Assembly: GCA_002395835.1 (NCBI GenBank)
Contig: DGVD01000010.1
Span: 1 to 64,000, forward strand
Length of the DNA: 64,000 nt
Direction of reading: 5' to 3'
From: Bacteroidales bacterium UBA4293
Lineage (GTDB): Bacteria > Bacteroidota > Bacteroidia > Bacteroidales > Bacteroidaceae
Of the stretch, positions 1 through 8,533 are shown one piece after another. The position numbers and the translations under genes are program-made. A model generated the notes under the pieces. That model saw only the letters and a list, made by a program, of their open reading frames with translations, was not told the origin of the DNA and made no database searches. Each line of letters opens with the position of its first letter. Within the stretch, counting starts at the first letter, position 1.

Positions 1-115
1 ACTTGCAGACACCAGTTTTTTTGGTAATCTCACGAATTGTCAGGTTTTCCTGATGACGAAGTCTGATTACTTCGTCATAAAAAATCTCTTTTTGAGTGGG
101 AAATATTCGACTCAT
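1..115 (-). CDS. Partial HTH protein, probable transposase N-terminus
   Basis: Only the first 38 codons are inside the window; the gene runs off the left edge. It starts at the ATG at 115-113 and begins MSRIFPTQKEIFYDEVIRLR. A helix-turn-helix-like stretch (LTIREITKKTGV) follows, as in the first domain of IS3 OrfA or IS21-type transposases and in resolvase-like HTH proteins. An inverted repeat, GACTCAT (109-115) and ATGAGTC (129-135), spans the start codon and the leader. It could belong to an IS end or an operator. The family call rests on a short N-terminus only, so another HTH protein is possible. Confidence 0.4.
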   Translation of the reverse strand, partial: MSRIFPTQKEIFYDEVIRLRHQENLTIREITKKTGVCK

Positions 116-180
116 ATTCTTTTTCTTTATGAGTCAACTTTTTTTAGGCTAAGACACCCGCTTGAGAATTTGTGGGAAAA

Positions 181-1302
181 TTATTTCACGTTAGGGAAGA
201 CGGTGGAAAGTTTTGCTTCCAAATCGGCGCCACGAAGGCCACGAGCCACGATGGTGCCTTCTGGGTCGATGAGCAGGTTGTCTGGGATGGCGTTTACACC
301 ATAGACTTCCACAGCTGCATTGTCCCAGAACTTGAGGTCGGACAGGTGAATCCAAGGCATCTCCCACTCTTTTATGGCCTTGAGCCAGGGTTCTTTTTCG
401 CGGTCGAAGGATACACCCACGATTTCAAATCCTGCCTGGTGGAACTTCTTGTAAGCTGCTACCACGTTAGGCATCTCAGCCCGGCAAGGGCCGCACCACG
501 ATGCCCAGAAGTCTACCAGCACCCACTGGCCTTTTCCTACGTACTCACTGAGTTTATGCAGGTTTCCATCAGGATCGGCCTCTTCCAAGTCCTTGAATTT
601 CTGGCCTATAATCTGATTCTTGCTAGCTTCGGCCTGGTTGTCAGCGGCTGCCGATTCTTCCAGGATCTTCACCATATTTACCACGTAAGGATGCTGGGTG
701 AACGGAGCGCCAGACGAAGTGATTTCCTTAAATTTCTCCATGCTCACCAGCGATGGCAAGTTGTGCACGTAAGCCACTGGGATAAGGTTGTCCTTATTGT
801 CCTCTATGACTTTCAGGTAGAAATCGGTATATTTCTTGAGGCGTTTTTCATATTCCTGGATGAATTCTGTTTCCTGAGCTTTCTGGACAGAGTCTGGTTG
901 GGCCAGAAAGGCCTTGATGAACCGGTCGTACTCCCCATACTCACGCGCATCCTGGCGGTCGCAAACAGAGAGTTTGGTATTCAGTTCAGAACCCGTCATC
1001 ACACTGTCGGCCATGTTGATCTGCAGCGCTTCACCATCGTTGAAGAACGGGAAGAGCCAAGTAGCCTCCTGGAACTCCACGGAAAGGAAGGCATCCTTAG
1101 CTGCCTTACCCTGTATGTGGAAGGTACCGCCAGCCACCACGGCGCTATCTATAGGGTTACCACTCATGCGGTCTCTTACATACACGGTAGCTCCGTCTTG
1201 AGGCGCATTGATTCCGGTTACGTCGAATTTCACCGAGCCATCACCAGAGCAAGCCACCAGCAAGGCTGCAGCCAGCATAAAAATAGAAGATGCTTTCATC
1301 AT
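181..1302 (-). CDS. TlpA-like thiol-disulfide lipoprotein (DUF4369 + thioredoxin fold)
   Basis: This 373-residue predicted lipoprotein has a signal peptide ending in a lipobox (LLVAC, Cys18). An N-terminal beta-rich region (about 25-110) resembles DUF4369. A helical linker follows, then a C-terminal TlpA/ResA-type thioredoxin domain with the active site WCGPC (Cys270, Cys273). Such proteins reduce or isomerise disulfides in the Bacteroidetes cell envelope; the substrate is unknown. It lies 51 bp downstream of the ArsR-type gene on the same strand, so the two may be cotranscribed. The size is normal for the Bacteroidetes family. Confidence 0.85.
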   Translation of the reverse strand: MMKASSIFMLAAALLVACSGDGSVKFDVTGINAPQDGATVYVRDRMSGNPIDSAVVAGGTFHIQGKAAKDAFLSVEFQEATWLFPFFNDGEALQINMADSVMTGSELNTKLSVCDRQDAREYGEYDRFIKAFLAQPDSVQKAQETEFIQEYEKRLKKYTDFYLKVIEDNKDNLIPVAYVHNLPSLVSMEKFKEITSSGAPFTQHPYVVNMVKILEESAAADNQAEASKNQIIGQKFKDLEEADPDGNLHKLSEYVGKGQWVLVDFWASWCGPCRAEMPNVVAAYKKFHQAGFEIVGVSFDREKEPWLKAIKEWEMPWIHLSDLKFWDNAAVEVYGVNAIPDNLLIDPEGTIVARGLRGADLEAKLSTVFPNVK

Positions 1303-1353
1303 GATTTTTTGAAGTGTTTAAGTTGATGCGGCAAAGATAATGAAAAATCTTTT

Positions 1354-1722
1354 CTAGCAGCAAGAACTATCCTCCTTTTCTTTTACACAATCCGCAAAGA
1401 AGGCAGCGAACATGTTCCGGGCTTCATCCCAGTTCTCCCGGTTGATACAGTATTTAATTCTAGGAGATTCTATCTTCCCATGGATAAGCCCCACATCTTT
1501 AAGCATCTGCAGGTTCTGGGAAATGGTGGCCCTAGGGATACCCAGTTCCTCATGAAGGGAACCGTTGAAACATTCTTTCTGTTTGGCCAAGAACCTTAAT
1601 ATTTTAAGGCGTATGGGGTTAGACAAAACCTTAGCTATGTTGGCCATTCTACGGTTTTGAATCTTTTCTTCTTCTGGTGTCAACTCTCGACAATAGAAGA
1701 GAGTTGTAGTTTTTTCTGTCAT
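1354..1722 (-). CDS. ArsR/SmtB-type winged-helix regulator
   Basis: This 122-residue protein has the ArsR-type winged helix. A helical start (MANIAKVLSNPIRLKILRFL) leads into a recognition helix (GIPRATISQNLQMLKDVGLI) and a beta wing (KIESPRIKYCIN). The C-terminus ends DSSCC, and another Cys lies at FADCVKEK, so a thiol- or metal-sensing role is possible but not shown. It is divergent from the TonB-receptor/porphyrin operon and upstream of the TlpA lipoprotein gene. It is therefore a candidate regulator of either. A short dyad overlaps its own promoter. Confidence 0.85.
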   Translation of the reverse strand: MTEKTTTLFYCRELTPEEEKIQNRRMANIAKVLSNPIRLKILRFLAKQKECFNGSLHEELGIPRATISQNLQMLKDVGLIHGKIESPRIKYCINRENWDEARNMFAAFFADCVKEKEDSSCC

Positions 1723-1782
1723 ATTTAGCTTGCTCTCTCCAATTTAAAAAGGAAATGTCTGTATTTGTTTCTCTGTACGATG

Positions 1783-1807
1783 CAAAATTACACATACCAG
1801 TTGTAAT
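1783..1807 (-). promoter_or_regulatory. Promoter -7 element with overlapping dyad upstream of the ArsR gene
   Basis: On the minus strand TAATTTTG (1790-1783) fits the Bacteroidetes -7 consensus TAnnTTTG. A dyad ATTACA-N9-TGTAAT (1787-1792 / 1802-1807) overlaps it. No clear TTTG -33 element was found. Autoregulation by the ArsR protein is an inference from position. Confidence 0.45.
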
Positions 1808-1876
1808 ATGAAAACTTTTTGAAAAAAAAAAATCATCCCCATAAATGAGGAAAGTAGCTTATAAAGTGGAATTTAC

Positions 1877-1884
1877 GGGGGGGG
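1877..1884. repeat. G8 homopolymer tract
   Basis: Eight consecutive G residues lie 31 bp upstream of the -33 element of the porphyrin operon promoter. A long A tract lies at about 1821-1831. G tracts of this length stand out in an otherwise AT-rich intergenic region and are prone to slippage. Confidence 0.8.
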
Positions 1885-1914
1885 CTGGAAGTAAAAAATC
1901 CAAATAAATGGGGA

Positions 1915-1945
1915 TTGTGGATAAGGAGGAAAGGTTCTATCTTTG
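1915..1945 (+). promoter_or_regulatory. Promoter of the porphyrin uptake operon
   Basis: TTG at 1915-1917, a 20-bp gap and TATCTTTG at 1938-1945 match the Bacteroidetes promoter consensus. The predicted transcription start is near 1952, giving a leader of about 55 nt before the ATG at 2007. Confidence 0.75.
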
Positions 1946-2006
1946 CAGCCGAAAAAAGATTTCACACAACTAAACCTGATTTATTTTTTAAAGAGTAAAA
2001 AGATTT

Positions 2007-4079
2007 ATGAGACTATTGACTTTATTCATAGGATGTGTTTTTTCTGCCAGTGTGCAGGCTAATCATACAGAGCCAGTGGATACCACAGTGGCTGGAAACC
2101 TACGTATGGAAGAGGTAGTGGTAGTGGGTTTCAAACAGGACTCCAGAGGGCAAGACCCACTGGCTGTGACCCAACTTTCCAAGTCGTTTATGCGCAATGC
2201 GGAGATGACCAGCATAAAGGACCTGGGATACACCATCCCCAACTTCTTCATCCCTGAATATGGTACGCGCCAGAACTCACCCGTATTCGTGCGTGGCGTG
2301 GGTTCCAAGACCAACGGCCCTACCGTGGGTTTCTACGTGGACGGGGTGCCTCACATGGAGCGTTCCTCCTTCGATGACGACCTGTTCGACCTGTCTTCTC
2401 TGGAAGTGCTGCGTGGCCCTCAGGGAACCCTGTACGGACGCAACTGTATAGGTGGTATCATCAATGCCTACACCCACTCTGCACTGGAGTATCAGGGCAC
2501 CCGGGTGAAGCTGAGCTACGGCAAGTACAACGATGCCGGAGCAAACCTGTACCACTATGGGAAGATAAACGACAACCTGGGCTATGCCGTGAGCGGTAGC
2601 TACCGACACAACGACGGCTACTTTACCAATGCCTTTGATAACAGTAAGGTGGACAAGTTCAACGAGGGTTTCATTCGTGGACGTATCTTCTGGAAGCCTT
2701 CGGAAAGATGGACGCTGACAGCCGACATCAGCTACCGAAACAGTGATCAGGGCGGCTATCCATACGCCATCTACGATGTGGAGAAAGATGAGACGGGAGA
2801 AATAAACTACAACCGCTACAGCTCTTACATGAGGCAGCTTACCACAGCCGGTCTGAACGCACGATATGAAGGCGAAGGATGGGAACTGAACAGTCAGACA
2901 GCCTATCAGTATATAGACGACCACATGGGAATAGACCAGGACTTCACCGCACGAGACTTGTACTGGGTGAAGCAAGGCGTAAGGCAGAACATCTTCAGTG
3001 AGGAAGTTACAATGAAGTCCAACAACGAGAATCGCTACCAGTGGATGGTAGGAGCTTTCTTCTTCAACGATGGCTATAAGAAAAGCTTGTCTACTACCTA
3101 TATATCACAGAATTACTGCACACCAAAGTTCTACGACACCCCTACCACTGGAGTGAGCCTTTACCACCAGTCGTCCCTGGACATCGTAGGCGGTTTGCAG
3201 GCACAGCTGGGCCTTCGCTTCGACTACGAACATGCGCACGAAGACTACAAGGCTTACCGCACAGAGGCATGGGCTACCCAGCTGGGAAGCCCCGTGGATG
3301 TGTACGACAGCAAGCTGAGCTTTACCCAGCTCACTCCGAAGTTCACCCTGCGGTACCTGACCCAGAACAATGAACTGTTCTATGCATCGCTGACCCGAGG
3401 CTACAAGACCGGAGGCTTCAACTCCACCTTCCTGCAGGACGACGAGCGCACCTACAAGCCAGAGTACAACTGGAACTATGAGGTGGGTACCAAGCTCTCC
3501 TTCCTGAACCATGCGGTGGATGCAGAAGTGACCCTGTTCTATGTGGACTGGCGCCACCAGCAGATTACCCAGACCATAGCCGGTGTGGGAAACATCACCC
3601 GAAACGCAGGACACAGCGACAGCAAAGGTGTGGAGCTGGGCCTTACCCTGCGCCCTATTCAGCCACTGACCTTCAACGTGAACTATGGCTATACCTACGC
3701 ACGCTTTAAGGAATACAAGCGCAGTGAGACCGTGGACTACAGCGGAAACGTGCTGCCACTGGTTCCAAGACATACCCTGTCTGTGAACGGAAGCTATACC
3801 CTACTGCCTACCAACTCCGTGCTAGACCGACTGGTATTCAGCGCCGGACTGAACGGTATGGGTAAGATATACTGGAACGAAGACAATGCAGTGGCGCAGA
3901 AATTCTACACCCTGCTGAATGCCAAGGTGAGTGCCACCTTCGGTAAACTGACCTGGGAAGTATGGGGAAAGAACCTGACTGATACGAACTATCTGACCTA
4001 CTACTTCAAGGCCGGGAACGCCATGGGACAGAAAGGCCGTCCGATGTCGTTCGGAACCTCAGTGATTATTGATTTGTAA
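2007..4079 (+). CDS. TonB-dependent outer-membrane receptor, probably for porphyrin/heme precursor
   Basis: This 690-residue protein has a signal peptide (cleavage near VQA-N), a TonB-box-like segment (MEEVVVVGF, about 33-41), and a plug domain with the usual FVRGVGS and LEVLRGPQGTLYGRN motifs. A 22-strand-type barrel rich in alternating aromatic residues follows. There is no SusC-type carboxypeptidase-like N-terminal extension, so it resembles siderophore/heme receptors rather than glycan SusC proteins. It is the first gene of a tight operon with an AmpG-like permease, HemN and a HemY-type oxidase. That context makes a tetrapyrrole the likely ligand; the ligand itself is inference. The C-terminus ends VIIDL rather than in the usual Phe. 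Confidence 0.85.
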   Translation: MRLLTLFIGCVFSASVQANHTEPVDTTVAGNLRMEEVVVVGFKQDSRGQDPLAVTQLSKSFMRNAEMTSIKDLGYTIPNFFIPEYGTRQNSPVFVRGVGSKTNGPTVGFYVDGVPHMERSSFDDDLFDLSSLEVLRGPQGTLYGRNCIGGIINAYTHSALEYQGTRVKLSYGKYNDAGANLYHYGKINDNLGYAVSGSYRHNDGYFTNAFDNSKVDKFNEGFIRGRIFWKPSERWTLTADISYRNSDQGGYPYAIYDVEKDETGEINYNRYSSYMRQLTTAGLNARYEGEGWELNSQTAYQYIDDHMGIDQDFTARDLYWVKQGVRQNIFSEEVTMKSNNENRYQWMVGAFFFNDGYKKSLSTTYISQNYCTPKFYDTPTTGVSLYHQSSLDIVGGLQAQLGLRFDYEHAHEDYKAYRTEAWATQLGSPVDVYDSKLSFTQLTPKFTLRYLTQNNELFYASLTRGYKTGGFNSTFLQDDERTYKPEYNWNYEVGTKLSFLNHAVDAEVTLFYVDWRHQQITQTIAGVGNITRNAGHSDSKGVELGLTLRPIQPLTFNVNYGYTYARFKEYKRSETVDYSGNVLPLVPRHTLSVNGSYTLLPTNSVLDRLVFSAGLNGMGKIYWNEDNAVAQKFYTLLNAKVSATFGKLTWEVWGKNLTDTNYLTYYFKAGNAMGQKGRPMSFGTSVIIDL

Positions 4080-4081
4080 AC

Positions 4082-5311
4082 ATGATAAATACGAATATCT
4101 TCAATTCATCTAAAGAAGGAGGCAGAGGCGTCGCATTACCGATGTTCTTCTGCCTCTACATCGCTCAAAGTATCCCATCCAGCTTCTTCGCCACCGCCCT
4201 TCAGGTGATGATGCGAGAGGCTCAATACCCACTGGCCGTGATAGGCCTGCTGCAGCTGGTGAAGCTGCCCTGGGTACTAAAGTTCCTGTGGTCGCCCCTG
4301 GTAGACAGGCAGTGCATCACAGGACGTGATTTTAAGCGCTGCATCATCGGAAGCGAGTGTATCTATGCCTTCTTCATCATCCTGGCTGGTCAGTTCGACA
4401 TCAGCCATGTGCACCTGGTGATTCTCCTAGTGAGCCTTTCCCTGGTGGCTTCGGCTACCCAGGACATAGCCACCGACGCACTGGCTATCCTGATGCACAA
4501 AGGCCGGGACAAGAACCTGGTGAACAGCATGCAGTCCATGGGTAGCTTCGGAGGAACCATGATAGGTAGCGGCGTACTGCTGCTGGTACTGAACCAGTGG
4601 GGATGGCGCACCGTGACCACCTGCCTGGGTCTCTTCGTGCTGTTCATGCTCATTCCGCTGCTGATGCGAAAGAACATCCAGATAGAACAGAAGAGCAAGG
4701 AGAAACGGGCCCGCCTCATCGACTTTGCCTCGTTCTTTGCGCAGAAGGGCATCTGGAGGCAAGTGGGATTCCTGGTGCTGTATTATGCCTGCATCATAGG
4801 CATTCTGTCCATGGTACGCCCTTGGCTGGTGGATCTGGGCTACAGCATGAAAGAAATAGGCGTGATGAGCGGCATTGTGGGCACATCGGCTGCCTTCCTG
4901 GCTTCCCTTTCCGGAGGATTCATCGTTCGCCGTATAGGGGTTTATAAAGCCCGTATCCTGTTTGCCTGCCTTATCCTGGTAACCACCCTGTGCTTCCTGG
5001 GAATGTCCTTCCTGGGCACCCCTACCACAGCCATGCTCTACGGAGCCATCATCCTGCTGTGGTGCAGCTACGGAATGGCTACCATCGTGGTCTACACTTC
5101 TGCCATGGAGTGCGTGCGCCCTGGACGTGAGGGAACCGATTTTACCGTGCAGACCGTGATTACGCACCTAAGCGGCATCATCATGGCTACCCTGAGCGGT
5201 ACGTTGGCAGGACACTTAGGCTTCCAAGGACTATTTGCTACAGAGGTGGGCATCACCCTGATTATGATTCTATATGTACTAATTGTTTTTAAACTGAAAC
5301 ATGCAAACTGA
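4082..5311 (+). CDS. AmpG/PAT-like MFS permease
   Basis: This 409-residue integral inner-membrane protein has about 12 hydrophobic segments. The loop motif SATQDIATDALAI matches the AmpG/PAT branch of the major facilitator superfamily, which otherwise carries muropeptides or acetyl-CoA. It starts 2 bp after the receptor gene and overlaps hemN by 11 bp, so translation is probably coupled. Placed between an outer-membrane receptor and two late heme-pathway enzymes, it is most simply the inner-membrane step of porphyrin or porphyrinogen import. That substrate assignment is inference. Confidence 0.8.
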   Translation: MINTNIFNSSKEGGRGVALPMFFCLYIAQSIPSSFFATALQVMMREAQYPLAVIGLLQLVKLPWVLKFLWSPLVDRQCITGRDFKRCIIGSECIYAFFIILAGQFDISHVHLVILLVSLSLVASATQDIATDALAILMHKGRDKNLVNSMQSMGSFGGTMIGSGVLLLVLNQWGWRTVTTCLGLFVLFMLIPLLMRKNIQIEQKSKEKRARLIDFASFFAQKGIWRQVGFLVLYYACIIGILSMVRPWLVDLGYSMKEIGVMSGIVGTSAAFLASLSGGFIVRRIGVYKARILFACLILVTTLCFLGMSFLGTPTTAMLYGAIILLWCSYGMATIVVYTSAMECVRPGREGTDFTVQTVITHLSGIIMATLSGTLAGHLGFQGLFATEVGITLIMILYVLIVFKLKHAN

Positions 5312-6665
5312 AATTATTCAGAAATATAACCGACCGGTGCCTCGATACACGAGCTACCCACCGGCCAACTACTTCGGCCCTCTGACTGAGGTGGACTATC
5401 TAAGGGCTGTGGAAGCATCGAACCAAGCCCGTCAAAACCAAATTTCATTCTACGTGCACGTGCCTTTCTGCAGGCACCTGTGCCACTACTGCGGATGTAA
5501 CTCTTACCCGATGGGGCGGATGGAGACGGTACAGGCCTATGTGGATGCCCTACACCGGGAAATGGACCGGGTAGCGCAGCATATAGACAAGAGCCGCAAA
5601 ATCTCGCAGATTCATTATGGAGGGGGTAGCCCTACTGCCCTACCGGTTCCTATGATTAAGGAACTGACGGAGCACATGCTCTCCCTTTTCCCCGTGATAG
5701 ACCGTCCGGAGATAGCTATAGAATGCCACCCTGGATACCTGACCGAAAACGACTGGGTAGCCCTGACGGAGTGTGGGTTCACGCGCTACAGTCTGGGGGT
5801 ACAGGACTTCAGGGAAGAGGTGCTGAAGACTTCGGGACGACGTCCTTCCCTGCTCCCGATGGAGGAGATTCTGCAGATTCTGAGAGGAAGCGGAGCCACG
5901 GTGAACATGGACTTTATCTACGGACTTCCGAAACAGAGCATAGAGAGCTTTAGGGAGACCATGCGCCAAGCTGCAGCCTTACGTCCAGACCGACTGGTGA
6001 CCTTTGCCTATGCTCATCTGCCAATGATTTTCCCCCGACAGAAAGTGCTGGATAAAGCCGGGCTCCCTGCCGACGAGGAGAAGAACGGCATGTTTGAGGA
6101 GGCATCGCGCATCCTGCAAGAGGCAGGCTATGTTCCCGTGGGACTGGACCACTTCGTACTCCCTGAAGACGAGCTGGCACAAGCCCTGGCTCAAGGTCGT
6201 CTGCACCGGAATTTCCAAGGATACTGCACCCGACGCACCACCGCTCAGGTCTATGCCTTCGGAGTGACTGGCATCAGCCAGCTGGACGACATCTACGCCC
6301 AAAATGGCCGGGACATTCAGGAGTACATCAGCACCATTAACGAAGGAAAACTTTACACCGCTAGAGGCTACCGCCTATCCGCACAGGAAAAGATAGTGCG
6401 GGAGGTGATAGAAGCACTGATGTGCAACTACCAGCTGCACTGGCCGGATTTAGCAGAGCGACTGGGACTGACAGTGGAAGAAGTGCGCCAGGCCTGCCAC
6501 TACGATGAAGGCCAGATGCGTGAAATGGCCACCGACGGAATTCTGACGCTAGACGGAGAATACCTTTATATAAATACAGACGGAAGGCCCCTGGTACGCT
6601 GTGTGGCTGCTGCCCTGGACCCCCTGATGGTGAATACCGACAAGAAATTCTCAAAACCGATATAA
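5301..6665 (+). CDS. hemN: Oxygen-independent coproporphyrinogen III oxidase (radical SAM)
   Basis: This 454-residue protein is close in length to E. coli HemN (457). It carries the HemN-specific cluster motif CRHLCHYCGC (Cys57, Cys61, Cys64 and the extra Cys66). The SAM-binding glycine motif HYGGGSPTAL and the HemN-type N-terminus (RPVPRYTSYP) are also present. The CxxxCxxCxC form separates true HemN from HemW-like proteins. It would decarboxylate coproporphyrinogen III to protoporphyrinogen IX without oxygen. It overlaps the permease gene by 11 bp and is followed after 1 bp by the oxidase that performs the next step. Confidence 0.92.
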   Translation: MQTEIIQKYNRPVPRYTSYPPANYFGPLTEVDYLRAVEASNQARQNQISFYVHVPFCRHLCHYCGCNSYPMGRMETVQAYVDALHREMDRVAQHIDKSRKISQIHYGGGSPTALPVPMIKELTEHMLSLFPVIDRPEIAIECHPGYLTENDWVALTECGFTRYSLGVQDFREEVLKTSGRRPSLLPMEEILQILRGSGATVNMDFIYGLPKQSIESFRETMRQAAALRPDRLVTFAYAHLPMIFPRQKVLDKAGLPADEEKNGMFEEASRILQEAGYVPVGLDHFVLPEDELAQALAQGRLHRNFQGYCTRRTTAQVYAFGVTGISQLDDIYAQNGRDIQEYISTINEGKLYTARGYRLSAQEKIVREVIEALMCNYQLHWPDLAERLGLTVEEVRQACHYDEGQMREMATDGILTLDGEYLYINTDGRPLVRCVAAALDPLMVNTDKKFSKPI

Positions 6666-6666
6666 G

Positions 6667-8010
6667 ATGAAACAACACGATATAGTAGTGATAGGTGCCG
6701 GTCTTACCGGACTGAGCACAGCCTTTGAACTGCAGAGGCTAGGAAGGGATGTAGTGGTACTGGAGAAACAGTCCCGTGTGGGCGGTCAGATTCAGACCTT
6801 CACGGAAAATGGGTTCACCTTTGAGAGTGGACCAAACACGGGTGTGGTTTCCTACCCCGAGGTAACTGAACTGTTCAACAGCCTGGGGAATGCGTGTGAA
6901 CTGGAAGTGGCCCGCGAATCCTCCAAAAGGCGTATGATCTGGAAAGGAAACAGTTTCCATGCTTTGCCTTCAGGGCCTCTGAGTGCAATAGGTACTCCCC
7001 TTTTCCGCTGGAGCGACAAATTCCGTATTCTGGGAGAGCCTTGGCGCAAAAAGGGAACTGACCCGAATGAATCTGTGGGCTCTCTGGCGCAGAGACGACT
7101 GGGAAAATCCTTCTATGAGTATGCCGTAGATCCTTTTGTTTCGGGTATCTACGCAGGCGACCCTATGAAACTAACCACGAAGTATGCCCTTCCGAAACTG
7201 TACAACCTGGAAGCGAACTACGGTAGTTTCATCCGTGGTTCCATAGCCAAGGCTAAACAGCCCAAGACGGAGCGGGACAAACTGGCCACCAAGAAGGTTT
7301 TCTCTGTGACAGGTGGACTGGAACGCATGACAGAGGCGCTAGCTCAAGGTCTGGAGATTATTACAGGAGCCACTGACATTCAGGTGCAGCCTCTGGAGAA
7401 GGGCAAGTGGAGTGTAACTTACGGGAACGAGGAAATACGCTGCAACCAAGTGATTACTACCGTGGGAGCCTATGCCCTGCCCCAACTGCTGCCTTTTATA
7501 GAAGAAGAGGAAATGAAAAAAATGTCTGGGCTGTTCTATGCCCCTATCATCCAGGTTAGCCTGGGTGTGAAGGATGCACACGGACTGGACATTCCAGCCT
7601 TCGGTGGACTGGTTCCAAGCAAAGAAGGGAAAAGAGTGCTAGGTATCCTGTTCCCCTCCAGTTGTTTCCAGAACCGTGCCCCAGAGGGAGGTGCCCTGTA
7701 TTCCTATTTCATAGGAGGCGCCCGACACACCGACTATCTGCAGAAAACCGACGATGAGATACGGGAGATAGCTCTGGAAGCCTTCCACAGCATGCTGAAA
7801 TACCCTGCAGGCATGGAGCCCGACCTGCTGCGCATCTTCCGTCACACCCACGCCATTCCACAATACTGGAGCGACAGTGGAGTACGTTTCCAGACCATAG
7901 AAAAGCTGCAACAGCAGTACCCCGGTCTGATTCTAGCCGGCAACATGCGCGACGGTATCGGTATGGGGCATCGCATCCATCAGGGCCTCAGCATAGCCCA
8001 TTCCATCTAA
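6667..8010 (+). CDS. hemG: Protoporphyrinogen oxidase, FAD-dependent HemY/PgoX type
   Basis: This 447-residue flavoprotein begins with a dinucleotide-binding motif (IVVIGAGLTGLSTAFEL), followed by EKQSRVGGQIQTF and FESGPNTG, typical of the HemY/PgoX family. Such genes are usually labelled hemG in Bacteroides although the fold is HemY. It oxidises protoporphyrinogen IX to protoporphyrin IX at the membrane face. The start lies 1 bp after the hemN stop, and the C-terminal GIGMGHRIHQG matches the family FAD-contact tail. It ends in a 4-bp convergent overlap with the HxlR regulator gene. Together with HemN it covers the two steps before ferrochelatase; hemH is not in the window. Confidence 0.9.
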   Translation: MKQHDIVVIGAGLTGLSTAFELQRLGRDVVVLEKQSRVGGQIQTFTENGFTFESGPNTGVVSYPEVTELFNSLGNACELEVARESSKRRMIWKGNSFHALPSGPLSAIGTPLFRWSDKFRILGEPWRKKGTDPNESVGSLAQRRLGKSFYEYAVDPFVSGIYAGDPMKLTTKYALPKLYNLEANYGSFIRGSIAKAKQPKTERDKLATKKVFSVTGGLERMTEALAQGLEIITGATDIQVQPLEKGKWSVTYGNEEIRCNQVITTVGAYALPQLLPFIEEEEMKKMSGLFYAPIIQVSLGVKDAHGLDIPAFGGLVPSKEGKRVLGILFPSSCFQNRAPEGGALYSYFIGGARHTDYLQKTDDEIREIALEAFHSMLKYPAGMEPDLLRIFRHTHAIPQYWSDSGVRFQTIEKLQQQYPGLILAGNMRDGIGMGHRIHQGLSIAHSI

Positions 8011-8363
8011 ACGATGACTTTGCCATCGGTCACCTCACTAAAATGGTCTAAGCTCCACTGAAGCAGTGGGGCGATGGCCGGCATGAGGGACTGACCCAAA
8101 TCGGTGAGGGTGTACTCTACCCTAGGAGGAATCTCTGCATACTGTTTCCGGGAGACCAAATGATTCTTCTCCAGACGTTTCAGCGTCTGGGAGAGCATCT
8201 TTTGGGAGCAGTCCGTCATGAGCTTATGAAGCTCACCAAAACGCAAGGACTGTGGATTGAATTGCCAGAGTCCATAAAGAACAAGGAGCGACCACTTATC
8301 TCCGAAACGGTCGATGACGTTCCGGATAGGACAAGCCATGTATTCTGCCGTAATCTCTTTCAT
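8007..8363 (-). CDS. HxlR-family transcriptional regulator
   Basis: This 118-residue winged-helix protein has the HxlR signature: CPIRNVIDRFGDKWSLLVL near the start, then LRFGELHKLM, KMLSQTLKRLEKNHLVSR and the wing PPRVEYTLTDLG. The N-terminal Cys10 is in the position used for redox sensing in some relatives (YodB, HypR), but sensing is not proven here. It is divergent from the cupin gene at 8605, its likely target, and its 3' end overlaps the porphyrin oxidase gene by 4 bp. Confidence 0.9.
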   Translation of the reverse strand: MKEITAEYMACPIRNVIDRFGDKWSLLVLYGLWQFNPQSLRFGELHKLMTDCSQKMLSQTLKRLEKNHLVSRKQYAEIPPRVEYTLTDLGQSLMPAIAPLLQWSLDHFSEVTDGKVIV

Positions 8364-8386
8364 CTATTTTTTCATTTAGTGCGCCA

Positions 8387-8418
8387 CAAAAGTACTAATA
8401 GTTTCTGAAAGTAACCAA
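8387..8418 (-). promoter_or_regulatory. Promoter of the HxlR gene
   Basis: On the minus strand TTG (8418-8416), a 21-bp gap and TACTTTTG (8394-8387) fit the Bacteroidetes consensus. AGTAACCAAC (8410-8419) overlaps the -33 element, and a near copy AGTAACCGAC lies at 8506-8515 close to the divergent cupin promoter. Confidence 0.6.
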
Positions 8419-8533
8419 CTTTTCTTCAAGTTTTTATTCTTCAGTGTTAATCTAGGTTAAAGCCTAAAATAGGTATTTCCGCAAAATACGCATTTCCTAC
8501 CTTTTAGTAACCGACTGCACATTTAGATAGTAC

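Noticed and set aside
172..1326. Long plus-strand open frame opposite the TlpA-like gene
   Set aside because: It is antisense to a clear signal-peptide/thioredoxin gene, shows no domain or RBS, and results from the GC-rich codon pattern of the real gene.
2277..2975. Minus-strand open frame within the TonB receptor gene
   Set aside because: Antisense shadow of conserved receptor motifs; the protein has no plausible composition or start signal.
4427..5167. Minus-strand open frame within the permease gene
   Set aside because: His/Gln/Ser-rich translation opposite a membrane protein; typical artefact of antisense reading.
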